27,946 nt of DNA from an uncultured Burkholderiales bacterium. Its GTDB lineage: Bacteria; Pseudomonadota; Gammaproteobacteria; Burkholderiales; Burkholderiaceae_C. The notes beneath the pieces are model-generated. The model saw only the letters and a program-made list of their open reading frames with translations. It ran no database searches and was not told the origin of the DNA. Shown here in pieces: positions 7,054 to 14,541 of the stretch; within the stretch, counting starts at the first letter, position 1, and every line of letters begins with the position of its first letter. The stretch is from contig CAIODK010000134.1 in the NCBI GenBank assembly GCA_903856995.1, positions 1 to 27,946 on the forward strand, read 5' to 3'. The translations under genes and the position numbers were made by a program.

Positions 7054-8331
7054 ATGACGATCACTGTATTTCTCTTTTCCCTGATGGGTTCTATGGCGTT
7101 GGGTATTCCCATCGCTTTCTCTTTGTTGTTGTGCGGCGCTGCGTTGATGTGGCACATGAACATGTTTGATGCGCAAATCTTGGCGCAAAACTTGATCGAA
7201 GGCTCCAACAGCTTCCCCTTGTTGGCTGTGCCATTCTTTATGTTGGCTGGCGAAATCATGAATGCGGGTGGTTTGTCGCGCCGCATCGTGAACTTTGCAA
7301 TGGCTTGCGTAGGCCACATCAAAGGGGGCTTAGGTTACGTGACCATCATGGCTGCGGTGATCATGGCCGCCTTGTCTGGTTCTGCAGTGGCGGACGCCGC
7401 GGCATTGGCTTCGTTGTTATTGCCCATGATGGTGGCTGCAGGTCATGACCGCGCCCGCTCAGCGGGTTTGATTGCCTCTGCCGGCATCATTGCACCCGTG
7501 ATTCCCCCGAGCATTGGCTTTGTGATCTTTGGTGTGGCTGGAAACGTGTCCATCTCTAAGCTGTTCATGGCGGGCATCGTGCCGGGCGTTTTGCTAGGCG
7601 GGTCTTTGTGGATCACTTGGTGGTGGCTGGCGCGTCAAGAAGTGGTGAGTGTGCCTCCGCGTAAATCATTTGGTGAAATCAGTGTGGCCTTACGTGAAGC
7701 CACTTGGGCGCTGGTGCTGCCGGTTATCGTGGTGTTCGGTTTGAAGTTTGGTGTATTCACACCCACCGAAGCCGCCGTGGTGGCCGCAATGTATGCCTTG
7801 GTCATTTCCACCTTTGTGTATAAAGAGCTCAATTTCAAAAGCTTGTACCCGTTGTTTGTGGCGTCAGCCAAAACCAGCGCCATCGTGATGTTCTTGGTGG
7901 CGGCTGCGATGGTCTCGGCTTGGTTGATCACCGTAGCCAACTTGCCTGGTGAGTTGGTGGTCTTGTTGCAACCGATGTTGGACAGCCCAAAGCTGTTGAT
8001 GCTCACCATCATGGTCATCACCATGGTGGTTGGTACGGCGCTCGATATGACGCCCACTATTTTGCTGCTGACCCCCGTATTGATGCCGGTCGTGAAGGCT
8101 GCAGGCATTGACCCTGTGTACTTCGGCGTGTTGTTCATCATCAACAACGCCATTGGTTTGATCACACCGCCTGTAGGCACCGTGCTCAATGCCGTGGCAG
8201 GTGTAGGCAAGGTCAGCATGGACGAAGTGACGCGTGGTGTGATGCCCTTTATGGTGGCTCAGTTCATCATCATGTTTGCCATGGTTGCATTCCCGCAAAT
8301 CGTGATGGTGCCAGCGCGTTGGTTCTATTGA
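7054..8331 (+). CDS. dctM: TRAP transporter large permease, DctM family
   Basis: 425-residue polytopic membrane protein with about twelve hydrophobic segments, the sodium-coupled translocation subunit of a TRAP importer. Family landmarks include 'SFPLLAVPFFMLAGEIMNAGG' near residue 50, 'GSAVADAAALASLLLPMM' near 110, 'IIAPVIPPSIGFVIFG' near 145 and 'GLITPPVGTVLNAVAGVG' near 370. The length is normal. The start is ATG with AAGGA at 7041-7045, eight bases upstream. It lies 21 bp after dctQ and is followed by a GC-rich hairpin before dctP. Confidence 0.94.
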   Translation: MTITVFLFSLMGSMALGIPIAFSLLLCGAALMWHMNMFDAQILAQNLIEGSNSFPLLAVPFFMLAGEIMNAGGLSRRIVNFAMACVGHIKGGLGYVTIMAAVIMAALSGSAVADAAALASLLLPMMVAAGHDRARSAGLIASAGIIAPVIPPSIGFVIFGVAGNVSISKLFMAGIVPGVLLGGSLWITWWWLARQEVVSVPPRKSFGEISVALREATWALVLPVIVVFGLKFGVFTPTEAAVVAAMYALVISTFVYKELNFKSLYPLFVASAKTSAIVMFLVAAAMVSAWLITVANLPGELVVLLQPMLDSPKLLMLTIMVITMVVGTALDMTPTILLLTPVLMPVVKAAGIDPVYFGVLFIINNAIGLITPPVGTVLNAVAGVGKVSMDEVTRGVMPFMVAQFIIMFAMVAFPQIVMVPARWFY

Positions 8332-8343
8332 TTGTTTCTTTTT

Positions 8344-8379
8344 CACGGTCTGTCCGGGTACGCCGGGCCGTGGATTTTT
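8344..8379 (+). terminator. Hairpin with T-run between dctM and dctP (attenuator-like)
   Basis: CACGG (8344-8348) pairs with CCGTG (8368-8372), and within it CCGG (8354-8357) pairs with CCGG (8363-8366); a T-run follows at 8375-8379. The structure is imperfect, with unequal internal loops. Since dctP must be made with dctQM, it is more likely a partial attenuator or a 3'-end stabiliser than a full stop. Confidence 0.35.
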
Positions 8380-8419
8380 GTTTGACGTACGACCACAAAA
8401 TTCTTCAGGAGACACTGAC

Positions 8420-9415
8420 ATGAAACGTGTATTTATCAAGACTGTGATCGCTACCGTAGCCATGGCTGCTATGGGCATCGCTTCGGCACAAGAGAAAACC
8501 ATTAAGTTTGCCAACCAGAACGCGTTGGGCCATCCCATCATTCAGGGTATGGAGAAATTCAAAGAGATCGTCGAGAAGCAATCTGGCGGCAAGCTCAAAG
8601 TTAACGTGTTTCCTGCGGGCGCATTGGGCAGCGACCAAGCCAACGTATCCGCCATCCAAGGTGGCACGGTTGAAATGGCGGCAATGAACTCGGGCATTTT
8701 TGCGAGCCAAGTCAAAGACTTCGCAGTGTTTGACTTTCCCTTCATGTTCGCCAACGGCAAAGAGGCTGACGCCGTAGTGGATGGTCCCTTCGGTCACAAG
8801 ATGCACGCCAAATTGGAAGAAAAAGGTTTGGTCGGTTTAGGTTACTACGAACTCGGTTTTCGTCACCTGACCAACGGCAAACGCGCGATCAACAAAGTGT
8901 CTGACATCGAAGGCCTGAAGTTGCGTGTGATTCCTAACCCCATCAACGTGGATTGGGTCAAGGCCTTGGGCGCGAACCCCACACCCCTGCCATTCCCAGA
9001 ACTCTATGCTGCTTTGGAGCAAGGTGCTGTGGACGGTCAAGAAAACCCAATAGCCACCATCAATGGTGCCAAATTGTTTGAAGTGCAAAAGCACTTGGCG
9101 TTGACTGGCCACCAGTACAACCCGCAATCGGTGGTGATCAGCAAGAAGTTCTGGGAAACCTTGAGCGCTGCAGAGAAGAAAATCATTGCCGATGCGGTGA
9201 CTGAATCTTCCAAATTTCAACGCGCGACAGCACGTGCTTTAGAAGCCGGTACGTTGGAAGGTATGAAGAAGAATGGCATGCAAGTCACTACCTTGCCAGC
9301 TTCTGAAATGAGCATTCTGCGTGAGAAAATGAAGCCTGTGATTGCCAAGCACGGTGAGCCTATCGCTGCGACGGTGACCGAATTGCAAACCGAATTGGCT
9401 AAATTGCGTAAGTAA
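8420..9415 (+). CDS. dctP: TRAP transporter substrate-binding protein, DctP family
   Basis: 331-residue periplasmic binding protein. The start is ATG 8420, with CAGGAGA at 8406-8412 seven bases upstream; it is followed at once by a signal peptide (basic 'MKRVFIK', hydrophobic core, ASA cleavage near residues 21-23). The mature protein is a standard DctP fold. The conserved arginine that salt-bridges the substrate carboxylate is R169 in 'GLKLRVIPNPI', and the 'PLPFPELYAALEQGAVDGQENP' family region follows it. This supports a carboxylate ligand. The downstream enzymes suggest quinate, shikimate, dehydroshikimate or an analogue; the sequence alone cannot choose among them. Confidence 0.93.
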   Translation: MKRVFIKTVIATVAMAAMGIASAQEKTIKFANQNALGHPIIQGMEKFKEIVEKQSGGKLKVNVFPAGALGSDQANVSAIQGGTVEMAAMNSGIFASQVKDFAVFDFPFMFANGKEADAVVDGPFGHKMHAKLEEKGLVGLGYYELGFRHLTNGKRAINKVSDIEGLKLRVIPNPINVDWVKALGANPTPLPFPELYAALEQGAVDGQENPIATINGAKLFEVQKHLALTGHQYNPQSVVISKKFWETLSAAEKKIIADAVTESSKFQRATARALEAGTLEGMKKNGMQVTTLPASEMSILREKMKPVIAKHGEPIAATVTELQTELAKLRK

Positions 9416-9426
9416 TTGAAGTCCCT

Positions 9427-9454
9427 GCGAAACCCTGTTCCAACAGGGTTTCGC
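9427..9454 (+). other. Perfect 13-bp inverted repeat between dctP and aroQ-like gene
   Basis: GCGAAACCCTGTT (9427-9439) and AACAGGGTTTCGC (9442-9454) are exact reverse complements, separated by 2 bases. The RNA hairpin would be strong, but no T-run follows, so it is not a classical intrinsic terminator. Between an abundant binding protein and downstream catabolic enzymes such hairpins usually block 3' exonucleases or partly attenuate transcription, giving more binding protein than enzyme. That role is inferred. Confidence 0.6.
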
Positions 9455-9485
9455 GTTCCAGTTAAATCGAGACCAGGAGATTGTT

Positions 9486-9929
9486 TTGAAAATTCTCATG
9501 CTACATGGCATCAACCACGATATGTTCGGCAAGCGTGACCCCGTGCAATACGGCACCATCACGCTCGATGAAATCAATGCCAATTTACAAAAATTGGGCG
9601 CCGAGTTGGGTGCTCAAGTCGCGTGTTTTCAAACCAATCACGAAGGTGATATGTGCGAACGTATTCATCAAGGCTTCTTGGATGGGGTAGATGCCGTGTT
9701 GATCAACGCCGGCGCCTGGACGCATTACAGCTACGGCATTCGCGATGCCTTGGCCATCCTCACGTGCCCGATTGTTGAACTGCACATGTCCAACATTCAT
9801 GCCCGTGAAGAGTTCCGTCACAAGTCGGTGTTCGCAGAGATTGTGAAGGGACAGATTTGTGGTTTTGGTGCGGACAGTTATCTATTGGCCTTGCGTGCAG
9901 CGGTGTCTGCGGTTCAGTCTGTTCAATAA
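9486..9929 (+). CDS. Type II 3-dehydroquinate dehydratase, probable catabolic paralogue
   Basis: 147-residue flavodoxin-like enzyme of the AroQ family, which interconverts 3-dehydroquinate and 3-dehydroshikimate. The start is TTG at 9486, with AGGAGA at 9475-9480 five bases upstream; the nearest ATG would remove the first strand. Catalytic residues are kept: R17 and Y22 on the lid loop, N74, H80, H100 and R107 ('ELHMSNIHARE'). However, the family motif GPNLN is changed to GINHD (residues 8-12) and the usual 'THTS' is 'THYS'. Together with its place in a catabolic operon, this marks a specialised paralogue; a biosynthetic aroQ is expected elsewhere. It lies 3 bp before the dehydrogenase gene. 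Confidence 0.85.
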   Translation: MKILMLHGINHDMFGKRDPVQYGTITLDEINANLQKLGAELGAQVACFQTNHEGDMCERIHQGFLDGVDAVLINAGAWTHYSYGIRDALAILTCPIVELHMSNIHAREEFRHKSVFAEIVKGQICGFGADSYLLALRAAVSAVQSVQ

Positions 9930-9932
9930 ACT

Positions 9933-10784
9933 ATGAGTAAGCAAGGTATTGCTATCAACGGCAACACTCAGCTGATTGCCCACATAGGTTATCCAACGCA
10001 CTCGTTCAAGTCCCCCATGATTTACAACCCGTATTTTGCAAGTGCGGGAATCAATGCAGTGGTGGTGCCCATGGGCTGCCAAACACCAGACTATCCGGTG
10101 TTCTTGAAGTCGGTGTTCAACCTTACCAACATTTGCGGCGCGCTCATCACCATGCCGCATAAGGTGGTGACCGTAGGGTTGCTCGACGAAGTGACAGCCA
10201 CCGTGCGTGTGGCTGGGGCATGTAATGCGGTGAAGAAGCTAGCCGATGGCCGACTGGTCGGCGACATGTTTGACGGCGCCGGTTTTGTGCGCGGCGTGCA
10301 ACGCAAGGGCTTTGACCTGGTGGGAAAACGTGTCTTGGTGGTTGGATCGGGTGGTGTAGGTTGCGCCATTGCCGCATCGCTGGCAGGCACTGGCATTGCA
10401 GCCATTAGCTTGTTTGACGTGAACACTGCTTCGGCCGAGGCCTTGGGCCAACGCTTGAAACAAAACTATCCCCAAATTGATGTTCGGACGGGCTCAAATG
10501 ACCCCGCCCACCACGACTTGGTGGTCAACGCCACCCCTATGGGTATGAATGAAGGCGACGCCTTGCCGATGGACGTGTCTCGTATTTCTCCAGACGCGTT
10601 TGTGGGCGAAGTGGTGATGAGGACCGAGATGACGGCCTTTTTACAAGCGGCTCAAAACCGCGGTTGCCGTGTGCAGGTCGGTTCGGACATGTTGTTTGAA
10701 CAGATTCCTGCATACTTGGAATACTTCGGTTTGCCGACCACCACAGCCCAAGTGCTGCGCGATCTGGCGCACTTAAGCCATTGA
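9933..10784 (+). CDS. Shikimate/quinate dehydrogenase-like protein, predicted NAD-dependent
   Basis: 283-residue AroE-family protein. The catalytic pair K77 ('TMPHK') and D114 ('MFDGAGF') is present, and the nucleotide site is 'VVGSGGVG' (residues 137-144). After the second Rossmann strand there is an Asp, in 'LFDVNT' (D162), where NADP-dependent AroE has an NRT-type motif; this predicts NAD, as in catabolic quinate/shikimate dehydrogenases. Aligned by eye with AroE, the first substrate serine is Phe (F25), the NVT asparagine is Leu (L71) and NTD is MFD, while S27, T73 and N98 are kept. It probably oxidises quinate, shikimate or a relative in the first catabolic step; the changes leave the natural substrate open. 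Confidence 0.82.
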   Translation: MSKQGIAINGNTQLIAHIGYPTHSFKSPMIYNPYFASAGINAVVVPMGCQTPDYPVFLKSVFNLTNICGALITMPHKVVTVGLLDEVTATVRVAGACNAVKKLADGRLVGDMFDGAGFVRGVQRKGFDLVGKRVLVVGSGGVGCAIAASLAGTGIAAISLFDVNTASAEALGQRLKQNYPQIDVRTGSNDPAHHDLVVNATPMGMNEGDALPMDVSRISPDAFVGEVVMRTEMTAFLQAAQNRGCRVQVGSDMLFEQIPAYLEYFGLPTTTAQVLRDLAHLSH

Positions 10785-10800
10785 TTTTTTGGAGTCCTTG

Positions 10801-11682
10801 ATGACCTTACATTCTTCAGACCGTGAATCCGTACCCGACATGCCCAACCGTTTGCGATTGGAAGGGATTGAATTCATCGAGTTCGCCACCAGTCGTCCCC
10901 AGGCGTTGGGACAGGTGCTGGAGAACATGGGCTTTCGGCCTGTGGCTCGACACCGTTCGCGTGAGGTGACCTTGTACCGCCAAGGCGGCATGAACTTGGT
11001 CGTCAACGCGAGCCCCGATGATGCGCGCGTGAGCGCCACCACCGATGGACAGCCTGTCATTTCTGCCGTGGCCTTTCGGGTACGCGATGCCTTGCAAGCG
11101 CACACCCGATGCATGGAGCTGGGTGCATGGAACGTGACCAGCCAAGCGCAAGCGATGGAGCTGCACATCCCCGCCATTCACGGCCCAGGCGGCAGTCGCT
11201 TTTACTTTGTGGACCGCTGGCAAGAGTTCTCGATCTACGACATCGATTTCAAACCCATTCCCACCGTTGACCAACACCCTGAAGCCACTGCGGGCATGAG
11301 CTATTTTGGTGTTGTTCAATACATTGCAGCAGGTCGCAGCGCCGACTGGTTGGCGTACTTTGAGCACATGTTCGATTTCAGCTTTGTGCCCGATGACCAA
11401 CGTTTTGGCATCTTGCCCAAAGGTAAATTGATGAAGAGTCCATGTGGGACCTTCTTGTGGCAATTGATTGAGCCCGATCCTTGGATGGATGCCGACAATT
11501 CGCCCGAATGTTTGCAACGCATTGGTTTGGGTGCCGCCGATGTGGGCGCGGCAGTGACCGCACTTAAAGCCCGTGGTGTTGAGTTTGTGGAATCCACCCA
11601 GTTGCACCCCGAAGACCGTGGTGCACTCACACGTAGCGCCTTGGGCTCGGTGTCGTTTGAGCTGGTTCACAAAGAAAAATAA
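10801..11682 (+). CDS. HPPD-like VOC family protein, QuiC1 C-domain-like, iron site incomplete
   Basis: 293 residues from ATG 10801, with GGAG at 10791-10794. Two VOC halves are visible: residues about 20-130 ('EGIEFIEFA', 'HRSREVTLYRQGGMNLVVN', 'ELHIPAIHGPGGSRFYFVD') and about 165-290, joined by the 'SIYDIDFKPI' linker of 4-hydroxyphenylpyruvate dioxygenase. HPPD needs two His and one Glu in the second half. Here the first His position is V171 ('MSYFGVVQY'), the second is R240 ('LQRIGL'), and only E287 ('SFELVH') remains, so dioxygenase activity is unlikely. In Pseudomonas QuiC1 an HPPD-like domain is fused to a dehydroshikimate dehydratase domain; here the matching dehydratase is the next gene, 12 bp downstream. 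A partner or stabilising subunit is the likely role. It is shorter than HPPD (about 350). Confidence 0.8.
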   Translation: MTLHSSDRESVPDMPNRLRLEGIEFIEFATSRPQALGQVLENMGFRPVARHRSREVTLYRQGGMNLVVNASPDDARVSATTDGQPVISAVAFRVRDALQAHTRCMELGAWNVTSQAQAMELHIPAIHGPGGSRFYFVDRWQEFSIYDIDFKPIPTVDQHPEATAGMSYFGVVQYIAAGRSADWLAYFEHMFDFSFVPDDQRFGILPKGKLMKSPCGTFLWQLIEPDPWMDADNSPECLQRIGLGAADVGAAVTALKARGVEFVESTQLHPEDRGALTRSALGSVSFELVHKEK

Positions 11683-11694
11683 AAAGGCCACGCC

Positions 11695-12582
11695 ATGAAC
11701 TTACTCGACGGCTTCGGCATGGACACCATCACGATGGCTGGCTCTTTAGAGGCCAAGCTCTCGGCGATGAAGGACGCAGGCTTCTCGCAAGTCATGCTGA
11801 TGGCACGTGACTTGGTCACACACCCCGGCGGCGTGCCGACTGCCGTGGCGGCTATACAGGCCAGCGGCTTACGCCCCACGGGCTTCCAAGTTCTACGTGA
11901 CTTTGAAGGTCTGTCGGGTCACTTGCATGGCTACAAAGTCGACATCGCCAAGTCGATGCTCGAGATGTGTGCCGCAACGGGCAGCAAAGTGTTGCTGGCT
12001 TGTTCGTCCACCTCGCGCCATGCCACCGACGACCTTGACCACATTGCCCGCGACCTGAAAAAACTCGCCATGATGGCTTTGCCCTTGGGCATCAAGGTGG
12101 CTTACGAAGGTTTGTCTTGGGGCCGCACGGTCAATGAATTCACTACCTCTTGGGATGTGGTGTGCCGTGCCGACTGTCCAAATCTTGGCATAGGCTTGGA
12201 TTCCTTTCACATCTTTGCCGCCAATACGTCGCTGGATGCGATTGAAGATCTCGACCCAGACAAGATTTTCTTGGTTCAGTTGTCTGACTTCATGTGGAAC
12301 GAAACCCCCACGTTTGAAGAGCGTATGACCACCGCACGTACTTTTCGCGTGTTCCCAGGCGAGGGCGTGCACAGCGAAGCCTTGGCTGATTTGGTGCTGC
12401 GCCTAGACCGCATTGGCTATCGTGGCGATTACAGCTTCGAAGTTTTCAACGAAGATTACCAACAGCTTCCATTAGCCACTGTGGCTGAGCGTGCGCGTAG
12501 GAGTGCCACATGGTTGCACGACAGCGTGCTGCACCGCTCCGCTCCGTTGCCTGCATGGACGCGCAACCCAAACAACCCATGA
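11695..12582 (+). CDS. QuiC-like 3-dehydroshikimate dehydratase (sugar phosphate isomerase/epimerase TIM barrel)
   Basis: 295-residue AP-endonuclease-2-type TIM barrel. It resembles the N-terminal catalytic domain of QuiC-type dehydroshikimate dehydratases: 'VAYEGLSWGRTVNEF' (E138), 'IGLDSFHIFAAN' (D169, H172), 'FLVQLSDF' (Q195), 'FRVFPGEGV' and 'YSFEVFNEDY' (E249). These Glu/Asp/Gln/Glu residues are the expected divalent-metal ligands. The reaction would convert 3-dehydroshikimate to protocatechuate by loss of water. It lacks the C-terminal HPPD-like domain of QuiC1, which is encoded just upstream as a separate gene. The stop overlaps the aldo/keto reductase start by 4 bp (ATGA). A plain sugar isomerase is possible, but the neighbours favour the dehydratase. 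Confidence 0.82.
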   Translation: MNLLDGFGMDTITMAGSLEAKLSAMKDAGFSQVMLMARDLVTHPGGVPTAVAAIQASGLRPTGFQVLRDFEGLSGHLHGYKVDIAKSMLEMCAATGSKVLLACSSTSRHATDDLDHIARDLKKLAMMALPLGIKVAYEGLSWGRTVNEFTTSWDVVCRADCPNLGIGLDSFHIFAANTSLDAIEDLDPDKIFLVQLSDFMWNETPTFEERMTTARTFRVFPGEGVHSEALADLVLRLDRIGYRGDYSFEVFNEDYQQLPLATVAERARRSATWLHDSVLHRSAPLPAWTRNPNNP

Positions 12583-13577
12583 AACAACGTCAACTCGGCC
12601 CCTACAAAGTATCCGCCATTGGCCTTGGCTGCATGAACCTCAGCCACGCCTACGGTGCGCCACCCGCGCCTGAAGTGGGCGAGGCTCTGATTCACCGCGC
12701 CTTGGACTTGGGTGTGACGATGTTTGACACCGCCGCCTTGTATGGTTTTGGTACCAACGAATTGCTGGTGGGCAAGGCCCTTAAGTCGCACCGCAGCCAA
12801 ATCACCTTGTGTAGCAAGGGCGGTATGGCGGGGGTGACTTTCCCTGATGGCGTGAAACGCGTCATCAACGGCCGCCCGGAGGCTGTGCGACAAAACTGCG
12901 AAGACAGTTTGGCGCGCTTGGGAACCGATGTGATTGACCTGTATTACCTCCACCGTTGGGACAAGCAAGTGCCCATCGAGGACAGCGTAGGCGCTTTGAG
13001 CGACCTCGTTCGCGCAGGCAAGATTCGCGAAATTGGTTTGAGCGAAGTCTCCGCTTCCACGCTGCGTAAGGCGCATGCCGTGCACCCGATTGCTGCCGTG
13101 CAAACCGAATACTCGCTGTGGACACGCAACCCAGAAATCGCGGTGCTCAAAGCCTGCGAAGAGCTGGGGACGACCTTTGTCGCTTTCAGCCCGGTGGCGC
13201 GTGGTTTCTTATGCGGCGATTTACGCGATGTCAGCACCTTGGCTGCCAACGACATTCGCCGTGCCATGCCACGCTTTGGCGCTGACACCTATGCGGCCAA
13301 CTTGCCTTTGCTCGATGCCTATCAAACCATCGCGCGCGAAGCGGGCTGCACGCCTGCCCAGCTGGCCTTGGCTTGGTTGTTACACAAAGACAGCAAGCTC
13401 ATCCCCATTCCTGGGACGCAAAATATCCGGCACCTAGAAGACAACATTGCAGCAGCTGATGTGGTGCTGTCGCCTGAGCAGATGCAACGTTTAGAAACTC
13501 TGATCAATCAGCAAACGGTGAAGGGGCCGCGTTACAACGCCCTGAACGCGTCTGAGGTCGATACCGAAGAGTTTTAA
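12579..13577 (+). CDS. Aldo/keto reductase
   Basis: 332-residue NAD(P)H-dependent (beta/alpha)8 oxidoreductase. The start is ATG 12579, which overlaps the QuiC-like stop as ATGA and begins with the family strand 'LGPYKVSAIGLGCMNLSHAYG'; farther upstream ATGs give only unrelated sequence. The catalytic tetrad D50, Y55, K80 and H125 is complete, and the C-terminal cofactor region has 'IPIPGTQNIRHLEDNIAAADV'. As the last gene of the operon it probably interconverts a ketone and an alcohol on the same cyclic substrate or an aldehyde by-product; which one is unknown. Its stop shares the palindrome TTAA (13574-13577) with the stop of the convergent LysR gene. Confidence 0.88.
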   Translation: MKQRQLGPYKVSAIGLGCMNLSHAYGAPPAPEVGEALIHRALDLGVTMFDTAALYGFGTNELLVGKALKSHRSQITLCSKGGMAGVTFPDGVKRVINGRPEAVRQNCEDSLARLGTDVIDLYYLHRWDKQVPIEDSVGALSDLVRAGKIREIGLSEVSASTLRKAHAVHPIAAVQTEYSLWTRNPEIAVLKACEELGTTFVAFSPVARGFLCGDLRDVSTLAANDIRRAMPRFGADTYAANLPLLDAYQTIAREAGCTPAQLALAWLLHKDSKLIPIPGTQNIRHLEDNIAAADVVLSPEQMQRLETLINQQTVKGPRYNALNASEVDTEEF

Positions 13578-14467
13578 TTTACGACCAACTCAAAGAGTTG
13601 CGCGCGCAACCAAGCATGAACGGGGTCTTGCTGATGTCGCACATGCCAGATGGCATACATGGGCATCTCCGGTGTTTCCACTGGAACAGCGGCGTCGGCC
13701 AAACCGCGCAGCAAACCTTGGCGTAACAGACCGGGCAGGGTGGCTAAACGCTCTGTGCCTGTGACGAACGCCGCGACACCGGCAAAGCTGCTCAAGGTCG
13801 CTACAAATCGGCGGTTCACGCCGCGTTTGCGCAACGCCTCATCAATGTCCAAGCTCCGTTTAGGTTGATGCACGACGGTGATGTGCTCTGCGGCGACGTA
13901 GGCTTTGAGTGAGCGAGGGGCTTGACGTACAAGGGGATCAAAAAACACGCGGTAAGTGTCGGTAAACAAACGCTTGTGCTTGATGTCTGTCGCGTCTGGT
14001 GGGCGTGGGCTAATGACGAGCTGGCAGTCTTGCGCACGCAACATGTCGGCGCTGGGAACGTCAGACGGCACCACTCGAAGCGTGACCCCTGGGGCTTGGG
14101 TTTGCAAACGCTTGAGCAAAGCGGGCAGCAATAAGTCACGTTGCAAATCATTGGCGGCGATGGTGAAGCACTGGGTCAGACGTACGGGTTCAAACGCGCC
14201 GCTGTGAACAAAGCCTTGTAGTTGGTTCAGTAGGGCTTGGGCTTGCAGGGCCAATGCTTCAGCGCGCGCTGTGGGCACAATGCCGCGCCCTGATTTCACA
14301 AACAAGGCGTCGCCCACAATGGCGCGCAACCGATCAAGCTGGTGGCTGACGGCCGACTGAGTGATGCCTAAGGTATTGGCGGCTCCAGTGACCGAGCCTT
14401 GCTCAATGACGGTACTAAGCAGGTGTAGCAGATGACCGTCCAAATCCAAGTGATTAAATTTTTTCAT
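13574..14467 (-). CDS. LysR family transcriptional regulator
   Basis: 297 residues from ATG 14467 ('MKKFNHLDLDGHLLHLL'); the frame is open 60 bases farther upstream but the added residues are not LysR-like. The winged helix-turn-helix spans about residues 7-66, with 'GSVTGAANTLGITQSAVSHQLDRLR' and 'FVKSGRGIVPTARA' as in activators of aromatic catabolism; a LysR substrate domain follows. It is divergent from the ligA-like gene, 87 bp apart, so it probably activates the dioxygenase genes in response to a pathway metabolite. It also sits convergent to the aldo/keto reductase, dividing the peripheral pathway operon from the ring-cleavage genes. Confidence 0.9.
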   Translation of the reverse strand: MKKFNHLDLDGHLLHLLSTVIEQGSVTGAANTLGITQSAVSHQLDRLRAIVGDALFVKSGRGIVPTARAEALALQAQALLNQLQGFVHSGAFEPVRLTQCFTIAANDLQRDLLLPALLKRLQTQAPGVTLRVVPSDVPSADMLRAQDCQLVISPRPPDATDIKHKRLFTDTYRVFFDPLVRQAPRSLKAYVAAEHITVVHQPKRSLDIDEALRKRGVNRRFVATLSSFAGVAAFVTGTERLATLPGLLRQGLLRGLADAAVPVETPEMPMYAIWHVRHQQDPVHAWLRAQLFELVVN

Positions 14468-14525
14468 GGAATAGATGAGTATTACGTGGTTTATTTTATG
14501 GGTTGAACGACTCACACTCCAGTTC

Positions 14526-14541
14526 ATTGAAAAATATCAAT
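14526..14541. promoter_or_regulatory. Dyad ATTGA-N6-TCAAT between lysR and ligA-like gene
   Basis: A perfect 5-bp inverted repeat with a 6-bp AT-rich centre lies 13 bp upstream of the ligA-like start, just before the GGAGA ribosome binding site (14545-14549). It contains a T-N11-A pattern of the kind LysR proteins bind, but it lies closer to the start codon than an activator site usually does, so it may be a secondary site. Confidence 0.25.

Noticed and set aside
10816..11691. Minus-strand open frame of about 290 codons opposite the HPPD-like gene
   Set aside because: It covers almost the same bases as a gene with clear VOC motifs, has no start signal and shows no family pattern; it is a codon-bias shadow.
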